DNA of 64,000 bases from Arenibacter nanhaiticus (GCF_900141935.1 NZ_FQYX01000019.1:1-64000), one strand, 5' to 3'. Shown: positions 41,602-52,047, counted from the first letter of the stretch. A program made the numbers and translations. The notes: generated by a model from the letters alone, not told the origin.

Positions 41602-43638
41602 CTATTCTTTGGTAAGCATCATTATCAGGTGGGCAGCGCTCCAGCTAAAGTTTTTAGCATACAAGCCCTCGCCGCTTAGAGGGTGATAATTCTCGCGAAT
41701 AGACGCTCCTTTTCCCAGCACTCCCTGTGCCCCCTCCAAAAGTTGTATGGTGGCCTTGTCGGCCTCTTGGTCAAAGCCATAATTTCGCAAGCCCTTAATT
41801 CCAAAATAAGCCTGGTCCAACCAATTTGGTCCTCTCCAGTAGCCATTCATAGGATCAAACTTAGGATGGTCCTTGGCCATGGTCTGGAAGGGCACCCTGG
41901 TATAAAATTTATTGGGGTCCATCATTTTTTTCCTAATTGTGGCAGCCTGTTCTTGCGTTGCGGCATTGGCCCATAAAGCCGTCCATCCTTCGCTTCCTGC
42001 TCCTTTAACAAAGGTAGTCCCTTCTAAATTGGTATCATAAAACCACCCGTCTTCGGCATCGTAAAATTGGGTCTGCAATTTATCTTTTAAAACGGCGGCC
42101 TCCTTGGTCAAGGCTTGCATCGTTTCTGTCTCTCCCAAGGTCTTTGCCATATTGGCCAAGTATAATTTTTCGGCGTACAAATAGGCGTTTAAATCTACGC
42201 TTTCCTGATTTAAAGAATAAGCTCCATCCGAATTTTTTAGGATTTCAGAATCGTCAAAACGAATGGCATTGTCCATACCGCTTTCCCATTTTGCGGCCAA
42301 TACGGTACCGTCCGTAGAGCCATATTCGCAAAGGCCGTCCCCATCATGGTCGCGTTTCGCGTACCACCATTGGTGATATTTTAAAAGTTTGGGGTACATT
42401 TCCTTTAAAAAAGGCATGTCCATATCTTTTTCCAATACCTTGGCTACCGCCCATGCCGCCAAAGGGGGCTTGGTATCCCGGTAATTATGGGGCTCTATGG
42501 TGGTATCCCTATAAATGCAATCTACAATAAAACCGTCTTCACTTTGAAAATCGAACATGGCCCTGATCTGATCTTTTGCCAATTTACTGTCGTATCCAGA
42601 TAGGCCCACCGCATGTTTCCATGAGTCCCAAGACCAAAAGCCGTGAAACCATTCGTAATGATAACTTGGAAACACCCCCTGATGTTTTAATTCCCCCGCA
42701 GGGATCCGCCAGTTATTTTGTAGTGTCAATTGCGCTTTGGCCAACACCTCTGCGTATTTTGGCGCTTTAAAAACATCCCTGCTCTCTTGTATTAGGGCGG
42801 TAAGCATGTTTTCTTTTTCGGCTTTTCTCACTTCCAACACCGAATCAAAGTTTATGTTGTTCAAGAAGGCCTTTTCCTTTTCCCAAGAGTATTCGGGAAA
42901 AATAAATGTCTGGGCCATTAGGTACTGTTTGCTATCATCCGGATTTAAAAAGCCGGTTTCATTGTCAATGGTATAGCTACTGCTATCGGTAACAAATACA
43001 TTTCCTTCTTCATTGATCACTTGTAAATACCCGATAGCCTTGCTATGAACGCTATTAAATTTCACCCCCCTATCTTCCTTGGCAGCTGTGATGCCCACCT
43101 CAAATAAATCGCCCTTAAATTGAGAGTTGATGGCAAATCCACGTTTTGCGATATTGGTGATGGTCGTACGCTGTAAAGCCGTATGCCCACTTATAAAAAC
43201 CAATTCCTGACGAATCCTGATCGAATCGTTTTCAAAAATTTGCTCCATATGACTGGCAAAGGAGTTTTGCGACTTTAGGTCCTTTTCCCAATCTATTAAA
43301 GGGGCTTCGGAGGCCTCGCTGCTCACCTCCATTTCGGCCAGGGACTTGCTTATCCACTGCCCGTTTTTCTGGGTCATTAAAAAGGGACCGGCAAATCCGC
43401 CAATACCCCCAGGAGAATCGGGAAAACTATAGGCAAACCAAGCCCCCTGATCAGAAAACATCAGCATATCCCTATCGTCAAAACTTTTGGGAGTACCTTT
43501 GTAGTTTAATATATCGGAAGAATAAATAAGATTTTTAGGGACAGTAGGTTTCTCTCCTTTAGTTGTAGGTTTTTGTCGACAGCTTGCAAGCAGCAATACT
43601 ATTAGAAAATAAGATAATACAGGATATTTTGTGTCCAT
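41602..43638 (-). CDS. GH63/trehalase-like glycosidase lipoprotein
   Basis: About 678 residues from the ATG at 43638, which gives a good signal and lipobox (LLASC); an ATG at 43650 is possible. The (alpha/alpha)6 barrel (about 290-675) carries GFWSWDSWKHA, a DGDGLCEYGS stretch, KWESGMDN and GYWRGPNWLDQ, motifs of the GH63-like glucosidase group. An N-terminal beta-sandwich of about 250 residues comes first. It probably releases glucose or mannose from an oligosaccharide. It lies 29 bp upstream of the three-domain fusion. Confidence 0.75.
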   Translation of the reverse strand: MDTKYPVLSYFLIVLLLASCRQKPTTKGEKPTVPKNLIYSSDILNYKGTPKSFDDRDMLMFSDQGAWFAYSFPDSPGGIGGFAGPFLMTQKNGQWISKSLAEMEVSSEASEAPLIDWEKDLKSQNSFASHMEQIFENDSIRIRQELVFISGHTALQRTTITNIAKRGFAINSQFKGDLFEVGITAAKEDRGVKFNSVHSKAIGYLQVINEEGNVFVTDSSSYTIDNETGFLNPDDSKQYLMAQTFIFPEYSWEKEKAFLNNINFDSVLEVRKAEKENMLTALIQESRDVFKAPKYAEVLAKAQLTLQNNWRIPAGELKHQGVFPSYHYEWFHGFWSWDSWKHAVGLSGYDSKLAKDQIRAMFDFQSEDGFIVDCIYRDTTIEPHNYRDTKPPLAAWAVAKVLEKDMDMPFLKEMYPKLLKYHQWWYAKRDHDGDGLCEYGSTDGTVLAAKWESGMDNAIRFDDSEILKNSDGAYSLNQESVDLNAYLYAEKLYLANMAKTLGETETMQALTKEAAVLKDKLQTQFYDAEDGWFYDTNLEGTTFVKGAGSEGWTALWANAATQEQAATIRKKMMDPNKFYTRVPFQTMAKDHPKFDPMNGYWRGPNWLDQAYFGIKGLRNYGFDQEADKATIQLLEGAQGVLGKGASIRENYHPLSGEGLYAKNFSWSAAHLIMMLTKE

Positions 43639-43899
43639 GAGATCATACATTTAGTGCCAGGACTCTTCGAGACAGGCTTTTATTTTATATAAGTTCTTTC
43701 GTAAAACAGAAGGAAAAAGCAATCGAGGAAATTTGAACTGCTCTATTTTTTTTGGACATGGCCAAATTACAAAAAAAAATGAATTAGACTATTTTTTAAC
43801 ATCTTTTGCGCACTTTTCTATGTCTTTAGAATAAACACCTCCTCTATAAAAGCAGTCCTATAGTTCATATCTTTTGTTTAGATTTGTCTAAATCAATAA

Positions 43900-44469
43900 T
43901 TGCCATTGGACGATAATACCATCTTAAGAGAAATACAAAAACAAAATAGATTTGTATATAAAAATCTTTTTGAAGACCTCTATGAAGGATTGGTCCATTA
44001 TGCCTATGGATATCTTTACGACCGCAATTCTAGCGAAGATATCGTTCAAGAAACATTTATCTTCCTATGGGAAAAGTCCGATACTATTATTCTAAAAACA
44101 TCTTTAAAAGGGTATTTGTTTGCCATGGTCCGCAATAAAAGCCTTAACTTTTTAAAGACCGTAAAAATTACCGACAACGAAAGTATTTTAGAAATACAAG
44201 CGGTGATGGATCAGGAATACGACTTGGAAGCTTTGGACCAAGATGAGAAAAAAATCATCTACCATAAAGTCCTGGACATCGTAGCCTCTTTACCTCCAAA
44301 TATGCAAACAATTGTACGGTTACGGTTCATCAGCAATTACAAATATCTAGAGATTGCCGAAGAAATGGGGATCTCTGTCAATACCGTAAAAACCCAGTTA
44401 AAACGCGCCAAAATTAAAATCGGGGAACTACTGGGCCTAATTTTATGGTTTGCTTTACTGCGATCTTAA
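43900..44469 (+). CDS. ECF (FecI-like) RNA polymerase sigma factor
   Basis: 189 residues with TTG at 43900 (or TTG 43906); no ATG exists in frame before the core, and a stop codon lies directly upstream. Region 2 (about 20-85; YAYGYLYDRNSSEDIVQETF) and region 4 (about 125-180; YLEIAEEMGISVNTVKTQLKRA) are complete. A TAGATTTG, which fits the Bacteroidota -7 box, lies at 43879-43886, only 14 bases before the start, so the mRNA may have almost no leader. It should drive the FecR/SusC/SusD cassette downstream, as in Fec/hybrid-type nutrient sensing. Confidence 0.88.
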   Translation: MPLDDNTILREIQKQNRFVYKNLFEDLYEGLVHYAYGYLYDRNSSEDIVQETFIFLWEKSDTIILKTSLKGYLFAMVRNKSLNFLKTVKITDNESILEIQAVMDQEYDLEALDQDEKKIIYHKVLDIVASLPPNMQTIVRLRFISNYKYLEIAEEMGISVNTVKTQLKRAKIKIGELLGLILWFALLRS

Positions 44470-44672
44470 AAAAAAAAAAATTCGGGTTTTCAACACCATT
44501 CATTTCCTTCCATAGCTTTAAAACAGGGCCTCCGTGTATATTTTATACCAACAAGGGCATAAAATTTATCAATGTAATTTCACAAAAAAATAAAAATATT
44601 TTTATTTCCTGTCACCCATTTCCTGTTTCAAATTGTCTTATTACCAAAACCCCTCTTAATTTATTATCAATA

Positions 44673-45806
44673 ATGGAGTTTAAGCTTATCATAAAAAAGA
44701 TAAATAACACCCTGAACCAGGAAGAAGAACAACGTTTTCAATCTTGGTACCAGGAGTCGGAAAAACACCGGGCCTATTTTTCCCAAGTCAAGGAAAACTA
44801 TGGTCAATATCCAGATGGCGTAGACTTTAAAAGAGGATGGGAACAACTTGGAACCGATTACAGCCCAACGGTAAAAACCAGAAGTTTTTGGAAATATTCT
44901 GCCGCAGCTGCCGTCGTACTATTGCTTATTTCCCTAGCTTTTTTTAACAAAAACACCTCCACAACCCCTGCGGAGACCCCTACAGTCACCGAAGTTACTC
45001 CTGTCATTATAGGTACGGACAAGGCTATATTGACCTTAGATAACGGCGAACAAATTGTGTTGGAAAAGGGAAACTCCTTTAAAGCCCCAGCGGTAAGCAG
45101 TAATGGAGAGGCACTTATTTACAAGGGCCAAAATACTTCCGATAACAATAAAGTGGCATACAATACCGTCACCGTTCCGAGGGGCGGACAATTTTTTATT
45201 ACCCTTTCCGATGGCACCAAGGTTTGGCTTAATTCGGATTCTCAATTGAGATACCCAGTAAACTTTACGGACAATGCCCCCAGAGAGGTAAGTTTGTTAT
45301 ATGGAGAGGCCTATTTTGAAGTATCTCCGAGTACCGCCCACAACGGAGCACACTTTATGGTGGCTACCAAAACCCAAGAAGTAGAGGTGCTAGGAACCCA
45401 ATTTAATATTAGGGCCTATAAAGAAGATACCCACATAGCCACCACCTTGGTAGAAGGAAAGGTTATGGTAAACAATGGCCTTAGTACCAACAACCTAAAA
45501 CCAGGACAACAAGCAACCTTAGAAGCCACCACCAATCAGTTCTCGGTTAAGGAAGTGGATGTCAACAACGAAATTTCATGGAAAAACGGTTTCTTCAGCT
45601 TTAAAGAAAAGCCGCTAAAGGAAATATTGCAGGTGCTATCCCGATGGTACGATGTAGACTTTATTATCGAAAACAACGAAGCTGCCAGGGTTCCTTTCAA
45701 TGGGGTATTCAATAAAAAACAAGCACTGGAAAACATTCTTTCAATAATAGAAAACACCAATGAAGCAAAATTTAAAACAGTAGGAAAAACAATCGTATTA
45801 CAGTAG
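44673..45806 (+). CDS. FecR-family anti-sigma factor
   Basis: 377 residues from the ATG at 44673; an open frame extends upstream to 44445, but that part has no family resemblance. The N-terminal cytoplasmic region (1-68) binds the sigma factor, one membrane helix follows (about 69-90; AAAAVVLLLISLAFF), then the periplasmic FecR domain (about 170-270; VPRGGQFFITLSDGTKVWLN) and the C-terminal DUF4974/secretin-like part (about 305-377). It holds the ECF sigma until the SusC STN domain signals substrate binding. Confidence 0.9.
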   Translation: MEFKLIIKKINNTLNQEEEQRFQSWYQESEKHRAYFSQVKENYGQYPDGVDFKRGWEQLGTDYSPTVKTRSFWKYSAAAAVVLLLISLAFFNKNTSTTPAETPTVTEVTPVIIGTDKAILTLDNGEQIVLEKGNSFKAPAVSSNGEALIYKGQNTSDNNKVAYNTVTVPRGGQFFITLSDGTKVWLNSDSQLRYPVNFTDNAPREVSLLYGEAYFEVSPSTAHNGAHFMVATKTQEVEVLGTQFNIRAYKEDTHIATTLVEGKVMVNNGLSTNNLKPGQQATLEATTNQFSVKEVDVNNEISWKNGFFSFKEKPLKEILQVLSRWYDVDFIIENNEAARVPFNGVFNKKQALENILSIIENTNEAKFKTVGKTIVLQ

Positions 45807-45908
45807 AAATTTAAAAAAAAGGGGAACAGCGTTTAAACCTGGACAATTTACTCCGCTATCCCCCCAGGATTAATTAATTAAATGTTTAACTAACTAACCA
45901 CCAAATTT

Positions 45909-48900
45909 ATGAAAACTAAATTTAACCAACCCCTTGTTTATGACAAGGGAAAACTCCTAATGACCGTTATGAGGACTTTTATCTTTTTATGCTGTATGGC
46001 GACCTTCGGATTTAGCCCCAAACCAGTATTCTCACAAAATGAAAAAATCACCATTGATACGGACTCCCATCTTTCCGTAGAACAGGTCTTTGAACTCATT
46101 AAAGATCAGACCGAGCACACTTTTATTTACCGCTCCGATTTATTTGACAAGGCCCCAAAGGTCTTCCTAAAAAAAGGAAAGATCAAGGCCAATGACTTAT
46201 TGGAAAGAAGTTTGTCTTTCGGAAATTTCGAAGTCACCTTTACCCAAGACGGGGCTATTCTTTTGGACAAAAAACCACTTGTTCTTAAAAAAGAAGTAGT
46301 ACAAAAAACCGTCTCAGGAACGGTATCGGACAACTCCGGCTACCCGTTGCCAGGTGCCTCTGTGACCCTAAAGGACAATCCTACGATAGGAGTACAAACA
46401 GACTTTGATGGGAACTATACTATTGAGGTCACTGATGGACAGACTACTTTGGTATTTAGGTACCTAGGGTTTGTAACCCAAGAGGTGGTTGTTGGCAACC
46501 AAAGCCAAATTAACATTACTATGGTAGAAGACGCACAAAGTTTGGACGAAATAGTAGTGGTAGGATATGGAACGCAAAAGAAAAGCGATGTTACCGGTGC
46601 TATTAGTACTGTAAAAAGTGAAGAACTGACCAAAGTTGTCAGTACCAACCCAACAGATGCCCTTCAAGGACGTGTTTCTGGGGTTACCGTTACCCAGTCT
46701 TCAGGAAGTCCAGGAGCTGCTTCAGATATTATGATCAGAGGGATTGGTAGTTTTGGAAACAACCAACCATTGTATATCGTCGATGGAGTACAGGCCGATC
46801 CTTATTTTATAGACTCAAACAATATTGCTTCGATAGAAATCTTAAAAGATGCCGCTTCCGGTGCTATTTACGGAACAAGGGCTGCCAACGGGGTGGTCAT
46901 TATCAGCACCAAAAAAGGAAAAAGCGGAAAGCCCAAAGTAGAGATCGGTTCTTCTTTAAGCATGAATACCGTGCGTAAAGAAATGAAATTGCTAGACGCC
47001 CAAGGCTATGTAGACGTTCACAAACAAATGTACCAGAATGCCGGGGCCTCCTTGCCACAATACTTGGCAAATCCGCCAGCAGTCAATACCAATTGGATAG
47101 ACGAGACCCATAGAGAAGGACTTTTGCACCTACAAAACATAAGGGTTAGCGGAGCTTCGGAATTTGTAGACTATAGCATTAGTGGTAACTTTGCCGATGA
47201 AACAGGAGTTTTATTAGGTTCGGAATTCACCAAAAAGGGAATCAATGCCAATATCGGTGCCAAAAAGGGCCGCCTTTCCATAAAAACGAATCTAACCTAT
47301 AGCGAAACCTATAAGGAAGACTATAAATTTTCGCTAAGGGAAACTTATTTTATTTCCCCTTTAATTCCGGTATTGGACAGTAGTAATGATTCTGGATACG
47401 GATATAGAACCGGCGATATTCCAGATCACCGTAACCCTGTTGGAGAAGCTAATTATTTAGATGGATATACCAGAATAAAGTATTTCCTTGGTAGTGTAAA
47501 CCTTGGCTATGAAATTATAGACGGATTAAACTTCAATTCTAATTTCTCCCTATCCAACTTGGCCAATTACACTTATAATTTCCACCAACCCTTTAGAGTA
47601 AGGGACGTACAGGACGATCCGCAACGCGAATTTTCCTTTGTTTCTGAATACAACAGCGAGTTTAGAAGGCTTAACCAAGAGTACACCCTAAATTATCAGG
47701 GCGAAATAGGAAAAAATACCTTTCAATTATTGGCCGGTTACCAAAGAATTTCAGAGCCGTTTAAAGAAACCTATGCCCAAGGAGAAGGATATAAATTAGA
47801 TGAGGACAACAACAAAGTTCCCGCCATTATCCTAGACCCTAACTTTAATACCTTGGATGCCTTTAATGACGGTACTTATTCTGCTAGCGGCACCAATGCA
47901 AAATATGCCTTGGTATCTCAATTTGGCCGTGTAAACTACGCCTATGACGGTAAATATTTAGTACAGGCCAGTGTTCGTAGGGACGGTAGCTCTAAATTTG
48001 GTAAAAACAACAAATACGGGGTTTTCCCTTCTTATGCCCTAGGCTGGAAAATTACCGATGAAAGCTTTATGGACGACCAAGAGGTTTTTAATTTCCTTAA
48101 ACTTCGCTATAGCTGGGGACAGGCAGGAAACGACAGTGCTTTGGGCTATTATGACTATGTTGCCCTTATTTCTCAAGGTAAGAGTCAAAACGATGGAGGC
48201 TATGTATTTGGAAACCCACAAAATTCTAGTTTGGGAAGTATCGCAAGATCCCTACAGAACGACGACCTGCAGTGGGAAACTAATACTTCATCGAACTTTG
48301 GATTGGATTTTGCCGCATTGGGCAATAAATTAAACGGTGCTATCAACTACTATAACAGTACCACAGAAGACCTATTGATCATTAAGGAAGTATCGCCTTC
48401 GGCAGGAATCAACAATCCGGTTGTAAACGTAGGGGAATTTCAAAACAAGGGAATTGAGTTTGAACTGGGCTACAACAATAAGGACAACGCCTTTCAATAT
48501 TCTATCTTCTCTACCTTTACCACTATTAACAGTGAAGTAACCAAACTAAGCAACGAAAATCAGGTATTATACGGTACCGGACTTTTATTTGGATCCGATC
48601 ACTTTGTGAACCAAACAAGGATCAACCACGAACCAGGAGCTTACTTTTTACCAGTAGCAGACGGTATTTTCCAAAATCAGGCCGAAGTAGATGCGCATAG
48701 CGTTGCAGGCAATTTAATACAGCCCGATGCTGCCCCAGGGGATATCAGATTCATCGACCAAAACGGTGATGGCACCATCAATTCCGATGACGAAACCTAT
48801 CAGGGAACGGCCATTCCTAAGTACGAGTACAGTTTAAACCTATCGGCAAACTACAAAGGGTTCGATGCTAATGTGTTCTTCCAAGGGGTTGGCGGCAATA

Positions 48901-49307
48901 AAATCTATAATGGAAACGACTTTAGATTATTGAGCATGGATACCGGTAGAAACTTTAGAACGGCCACCCTTAATTCATGGACTCCAAGCAATACCAATAC
49001 CGATATGCCCAGAGCCGTATTAGGAGATCCCAATAAGAATAACCGTGCTTCGACCAGATTTTTACAAGATGGTGATTACCTGCGTATCAAAACTATTCAG
49101 TTAGGGTATTCTTTCTCTCAATCACTTTTAGACAAAACATTTATCAATAAATTAAGATTGTATGCTACCGGACAAAACCTATTCACTTTTACCAAGTACG
49201 ACGGTTTAGATCCTGAGGTAGGCGGAAGTATCCTTTCTAGAGGGATCGATATTAATTTGTATCCGAAATACAAATCCGTGATTTTGGGCCTACAACTTCA
49301 ATTTTAA
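45909..49307 (+). CDS. SusC-like TonB-dependent transporter with STN signalling domain
   Basis: 1132 residues with a signal peptide (ending VFSQ, about residue 43). STN domain (about 45-125), carboxypeptidase D-like domain (about 134-215), plug with LDEIVVVGYG start (about 213-330) and a 22-strand barrel to the final LGLQLQF. The STN domain marks it as a transducer that talks to FecR. An imperfect hairpin (GGGGAACAGCG, 45821-45831, with CGCTATCCCC) lies in the gap before it. It imports an unknown oligosaccharide together with the SusD lipoprotein. Confidence 0.93.
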   Translation: MKTKFNQPLVYDKGKLLMTVMRTFIFLCCMATFGFSPKPVFSQNEKITIDTDSHLSVEQVFELIKDQTEHTFIYRSDLFDKAPKVFLKKGKIKANDLLERSLSFGNFEVTFTQDGAILLDKKPLVLKKEVVQKTVSGTVSDNSGYPLPGASVTLKDNPTIGVQTDFDGNYTIEVTDGQTTLVFRYLGFVTQEVVVGNQSQINITMVEDAQSLDEIVVVGYGTQKKSDVTGAISTVKSEELTKVVSTNPTDALQGRVSGVTVTQSSGSPGAASDIMIRGIGSFGNNQPLYIVDGVQADPYFIDSNNIASIEILKDAASGAIYGTRAANGVVIISTKKGKSGKPKVEIGSSLSMNTVRKEMKLLDAQGYVDVHKQMYQNAGASLPQYLANPPAVNTNWIDETHREGLLHLQNIRVSGASEFVDYSISGNFADETGVLLGSEFTKKGINANIGAKKGRLSIKTNLTYSETYKEDYKFSLRETYFISPLIPVLDSSNDSGYGYRTGDIPDHRNPVGEANYLDGYTRIKYFLGSVNLGYEIIDGLNFNSNFSLSNLANYTYNFHQPFRVRDVQDDPQREFSFVSEYNSEFRRLNQEYTLNYQGEIGKNTFQLLAGYQRISEPFKETYAQGEGYKLDEDNNKVPAIILDPNFNTLDAFNDGTYSASGTNAKYALVSQFGRVNYAYDGKYLVQASVRRDGSSKFGKNNKYGVFPSYALGWKITDESFMDDQEVFNFLKLRYSWGQAGNDSALGYYDYVALISQGKSQNDGGYVFGNPQNSSLGSIARSLQNDDLQWETNTSSNFGLDFAALGNKLNGAINYYNSTTEDLLIIKEVSPSAGINNPVVNVGEFQNKGIEFELGYNNKDNAFQYSIFSTFTTINSEVTKLSNENQVLYGTGLLFGSDHFVNQTRINHEPGAYFLPVADGIFQNQAEVDAHSVAGNLIQPDAAPGDIRFIDQNGDGTINSDDETYQGTAIPKYEYSLNLSANYKGFDANVFFQGVGGNKIYNGNDFRLLSMDTGRNFRTATLNSWTPSNTNTDMPRAVLGDPNKNNRASTRFLQDGDYLRIKTIQLGYSFSQSLLDKTFINKLRLYATGQNLFTFTKYDGLDPEVGGSILSRGIDINLYPKYKSVILGLQLQF

Positions 49308-49328
49308 TCATTAAAAAATATTCATACA

Positions 49329-50870
49329 ATGAAAAATCTATATAAAGTATTCATGGCAGCCTTCTTATTGGTGGCAATGATATCCTGTAACGACGATGAG
49401 TTTCTTGTAGAGACCTCACCAGACAAATTAACCTCCGAGAACTTTTGGCGAAATGCCGAAGATGCCCGTTCCGGATTAACGGCCGCCTATTCCGAATTGG
49501 AATCCAGAAGCAATTTTTGGGACGGATGGCAAGAAGGAAGACCTGTGGTAGAATATTTCAGGTCTGATTATGCGTTGCCAGGACCCGATGCTACCAATTA
49601 TGCGCATTGGATGTCGATCTTTAATTTTAACTATACCAACGGACATATCTTTTTAGACGTCATTTGGGGTACTAATTACAAAGGACTCAATTTTGCCAAT
49701 CAGGTAATTACCAAGGTAGGTGAAATGACATCGGAACAGATTTCTGATGAAGAAAAGAAGCAAATTGTGGGCGAGGCAACCTTTTTAAGAGGCTACTACC
49801 ACTTTAAATTGCTCAGTCTTTATGAGCAAATCATTGTCCGTAATGAAATCATCTCACCAGAAACCCTAGACAAGCCATTGTCTAGCCGTCCTGAAGCTTG
49901 GGAGTCTATTATTGCCGATTTTAAAGCGGCCTCGGAAATGTTGCCGACTACGGTAGCAGATACCGATTTGGGAAGAGCTACCAAGGGAGCTGCCCTAGCG
50001 TATTTAGGAAAGGCTTATTTGCACAAAGCCGGCGATGCCACTTCCGCAGAGGCTACAGACTATAAAAATGCCGCCGATGCACTTAAAGCCGTTGTCGATA
50101 GCCAAGTATATAGTTTAGAACCAGATTTCTTGAGCCTTTTTAATGGTGAAAACGAAAATAACCAAGAATCCATTTTTGAACTGCAGTTTAAATCCGGGGA
50201 TGCTACCTCATGGAACGCTACAAGACTACATGCCTTTGTAGGAGACTGGTCCATAGGCGGATGGGGAGGCATAGCAGCCAACCCGCAATTGGTAGATGTT
50301 ATGAAAAAAGAGGGGCAAATTGCCAACAACGGACTATATGACAATAGACTTTATGGATCCCTTTATTTTAAAGACCCTTTTTATAACGACACCAATACCA
50401 ATGAGATGCAAGGTGGTACTTGGGATGCCCTGATGACCGATACCTATGGCGATACCCATGACAACCACGCATATTTTAGAAAGTGGTTGCCCAATTATGT
50501 TTGGAACAACAGTTATGTTGGTGTCAATGTGGTGTTGATGCGTTATGCAGATGTACTATTAATGTATGCCGAAGCGCTTAACGAAACCGATAATACGCCT
50601 TTGGCCATTAGCCTTATCAATGAGCTAAGGAGCGTACACGGAAATATGCCTCCGATAGTCGTTACTTCTAAGGCCGATGTAAAAGAACAGATTATCCATG
50701 AGCGTACCATGGAGCTGACTTTAGAATCGACCAGATTCTTCGATTTACGTCGTTGGGGAATGTTAGATGCGGCCATGAGTGCCGCTGGAAGAAGTGGATT
50801 CGATGCTTCCAAGCACAGCTATTTCCCTGTACCACTTTCAGAAATACAAGCCAATACGGCCATTGACTAA
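49329..50870 (+). CDS. SusD/RagB-family glycan-binding lipoprotein
   Basis: 513 residues; lipobox ISC (Cys20). It has the SusD start (VETSPDKLTSENFW), TPR-like helices and the C-terminal signature STRFFDLRRWG. It sits on top of the SusC channel at the cell surface and hands over the glycan. It follows SusC by 21 bp and ends at a strong terminator. The ligand cannot be read from sequence; fucan, galactan or another algal glycan would fit the surroundings. Confidence 0.92.
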   Translation: MKNLYKVFMAAFLLVAMISCNDDEFLVETSPDKLTSENFWRNAEDARSGLTAAYSELESRSNFWDGWQEGRPVVEYFRSDYALPGPDATNYAHWMSIFNFNYTNGHIFLDVIWGTNYKGLNFANQVITKVGEMTSEQISDEEKKQIVGEATFLRGYYHFKLLSLYEQIIVRNEIISPETLDKPLSSRPEAWESIIADFKAASEMLPTTVADTDLGRATKGAALAYLGKAYLHKAGDATSAEATDYKNAADALKAVVDSQVYSLEPDFLSLFNGENENNQESIFELQFKSGDATSWNATRLHAFVGDWSIGGWGGIAANPQLVDVMKKEGQIANNGLYDNRLYGSLYFKDPFYNDTNTNEMQGGTWDALMTDTYGDTHDNHAYFRKWLPNYVWNNSYVGVNVVLMRYADVLLMYAEALNETDNTPLAISLINELRSVHGNMPPIVVTSKADVKEQIIHERTMELTLESTRFFDLRRWGMLDAAMSAAGRSGFDASKHSYFPVPLSEIQANTAID

Positions 50871-50901
50871 GAAGTTTTCCTAGTTTCTTTGAATACAGCA
50901 G

Positions 50902-50943
50902 AATCTCCCGACTGGCGCCAGCCAAGTCGGGGGATTTTTTTTT
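50902..50943 (+). terminator. Terminator after susD
   Basis: AATCTCCCGACT (50902-50913) pairs with AGTCGGGGGATT (50925-50936; one G-U pair) and is followed by nine T. It closes the sigma-FecR-SusC-SusD cassette. On the minus strand no T tract follows. Confidence 0.85.
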
Positions 50944-50951
50944 ATGAGCTC

Positions 50952-51839
50952 CTAAATAAATTCTAAAAAATGCTGTAGGGACATACTCTGTTGCTGCTTC
51001 TTCCAAGCGGCAAAAAGCTCGGTCTTATGAGGTTCCTTAGCTAATTCTATAAACTTAATGCGGTAATTTTTGTCGTCTTTTAAGGAATTGGGCACCAAGG
51101 CAATGCCCATACCGTTTTCTACCAACTTAAAAATGGTAGGACCATGAATAGACTTGTGGGCAATGCGTGGACTAAACCCGTAATCGGCACACAAATTTTG
51201 AATCTGCTGATAGTACATAGGACTATTTTCATTGGGAAAGAGAATAAAAGAAGCTTCCGAAAACTGTCCCATATTCTTAAAATTACCAGCTGTGACCGGA
51301 TGCTCCAATGGCAAAACCAAGGAAAAATTTTCCCGGTAAACAGCTTTTACGGCAATCTCCGAGGACACTTTATTAGAACGCATAAAGCCAATATCTATTT
51401 GGTCTTGCTCTAAGGCCTTCAGCTGCTCGGCATTGGTAAGCTCTTCTAAATGAAACCTAATCTTAGGGTAAGCGTTGCTAAATTCCTTGATGATCGGTGG
51501 CAGGTACGCTTGCATGGCCGAACCTACGAACCCAATCCGCAACTGCCCTACGACCCCATCCAGAGACAGTTGCCACCGTTCCATGGAACTATCTAGCTGT
51601 TTCAATATCAGACGTGCCTCTTGCTGCAAAAGCTCCCCGGCCGTACTCAGGGCTACTCTCCTGTTGGTCCTAACAAACAAAGGCGTTCCCAACACGTGCT
51701 CTAGCTGTTTTATTTGTTGGCTCAAGGCAGATTGCGAAATGAACAATACCTCTGCCGCTTGGGTATAGTGAAGGGTTTCTGCCAATACCAAAAAATATCG
51801 CAGTGGACGTAATTCTAATTGATTGATATTTCTTATCAT
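50952..51839 (-). CDS. LysR-family transcriptional regulator
   Basis: 295 residues from the ATG at 51839 (a TTG at 51866 gives a longer but less likely form). N-terminal HTH (about 8-65; FLVLAETLHYTQAAEVLFISQSALSQ) and a two-lobed effector domain (about 90-290). No divergent partner gene is directly adjacent; the next genes, susD and tmm, are convergent or 700 bp away. Targets are therefore unclear, with tmm (on the same strand, upstream) one possibility. Similar LysR proteins often respond to aromatic or amino-acid-like effectors. Confidence 0.85.
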   Translation of the reverse strand: MIRNINQLELRPLRYFLVLAETLHYTQAAEVLFISQSALSQQIKQLEHVLGTPLFVRTNRRVALSTAGELLQQEARLILKQLDSSMERWQLSLDGVVGQLRIGFVGSAMQAYLPPIIKEFSNAYPKIRFHLEELTNAEQLKALEQDQIDIGFMRSNKVSSEIAVKAVYRENFSLVLPLEHPVTAGNFKNMGQFSEASFILFPNENSPMYYQQIQNLCADYGFSPRIAHKSIHGPTIFKLVENGMGIALVPNSLKDDKNYRIKFIELAKEPHKTELFAAWKKQQQSMSLQHFLEFI

Positions 51840-51955
51840 TTTGCGTAAAATAAGAACTTTCACCAATTAAAATTACAAAATAATTAGAAAATAGCATGCC
51901 TTAAGTTTTACAAGCTTTGAGGATGGGGGCGACGTTTATCACTTGTTTTTTATGC
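51840..51955. other. Promoter region of the LysR gene
   Basis: No gene; should hold the LysR promoter. It borders REP-like copy C. Confidence 0.35.
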
Positions 51956-52047
51956 GGGGCGTTCCCCTATCGGGTCGCTCTTTCCGCTGTATCTTTTTTA
52001 GGCGGCTCGGCCGCCTAAAAAAGGATGCCGCTGCAATAGCTAACGCG
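51956..52047 (-). repeat. REP-like palindromic repeat, copy C
   Basis: 92-bp unit bounded by GCGTTA and GAACGCCCC (minus sense). The centre is a perfect 13-bp hairpin, TTTTTTAGGCGGC-TCG-GCCGCCTAAAAAA (51994-52022), which could also terminate transcription in both directions. It shares the CAGCGGAAAG half with copy D. Confidence 0.7.

Noticed and set aside
44445-44672. N-terminal extension of the FecR gene
   Set aside because: Overlaps the end of the sigma gene and includes a Lys-rich homopolymer frame and sequence without FecR resemblance; the ATG at 44673 gives a normal FecR start.
45821-45864. Riboswitch or attenuator between FecR and SusC genes
   Set aside because: The stem is imperfect and there is no T tract or known aptamer. 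Only noted in the SusC entry.
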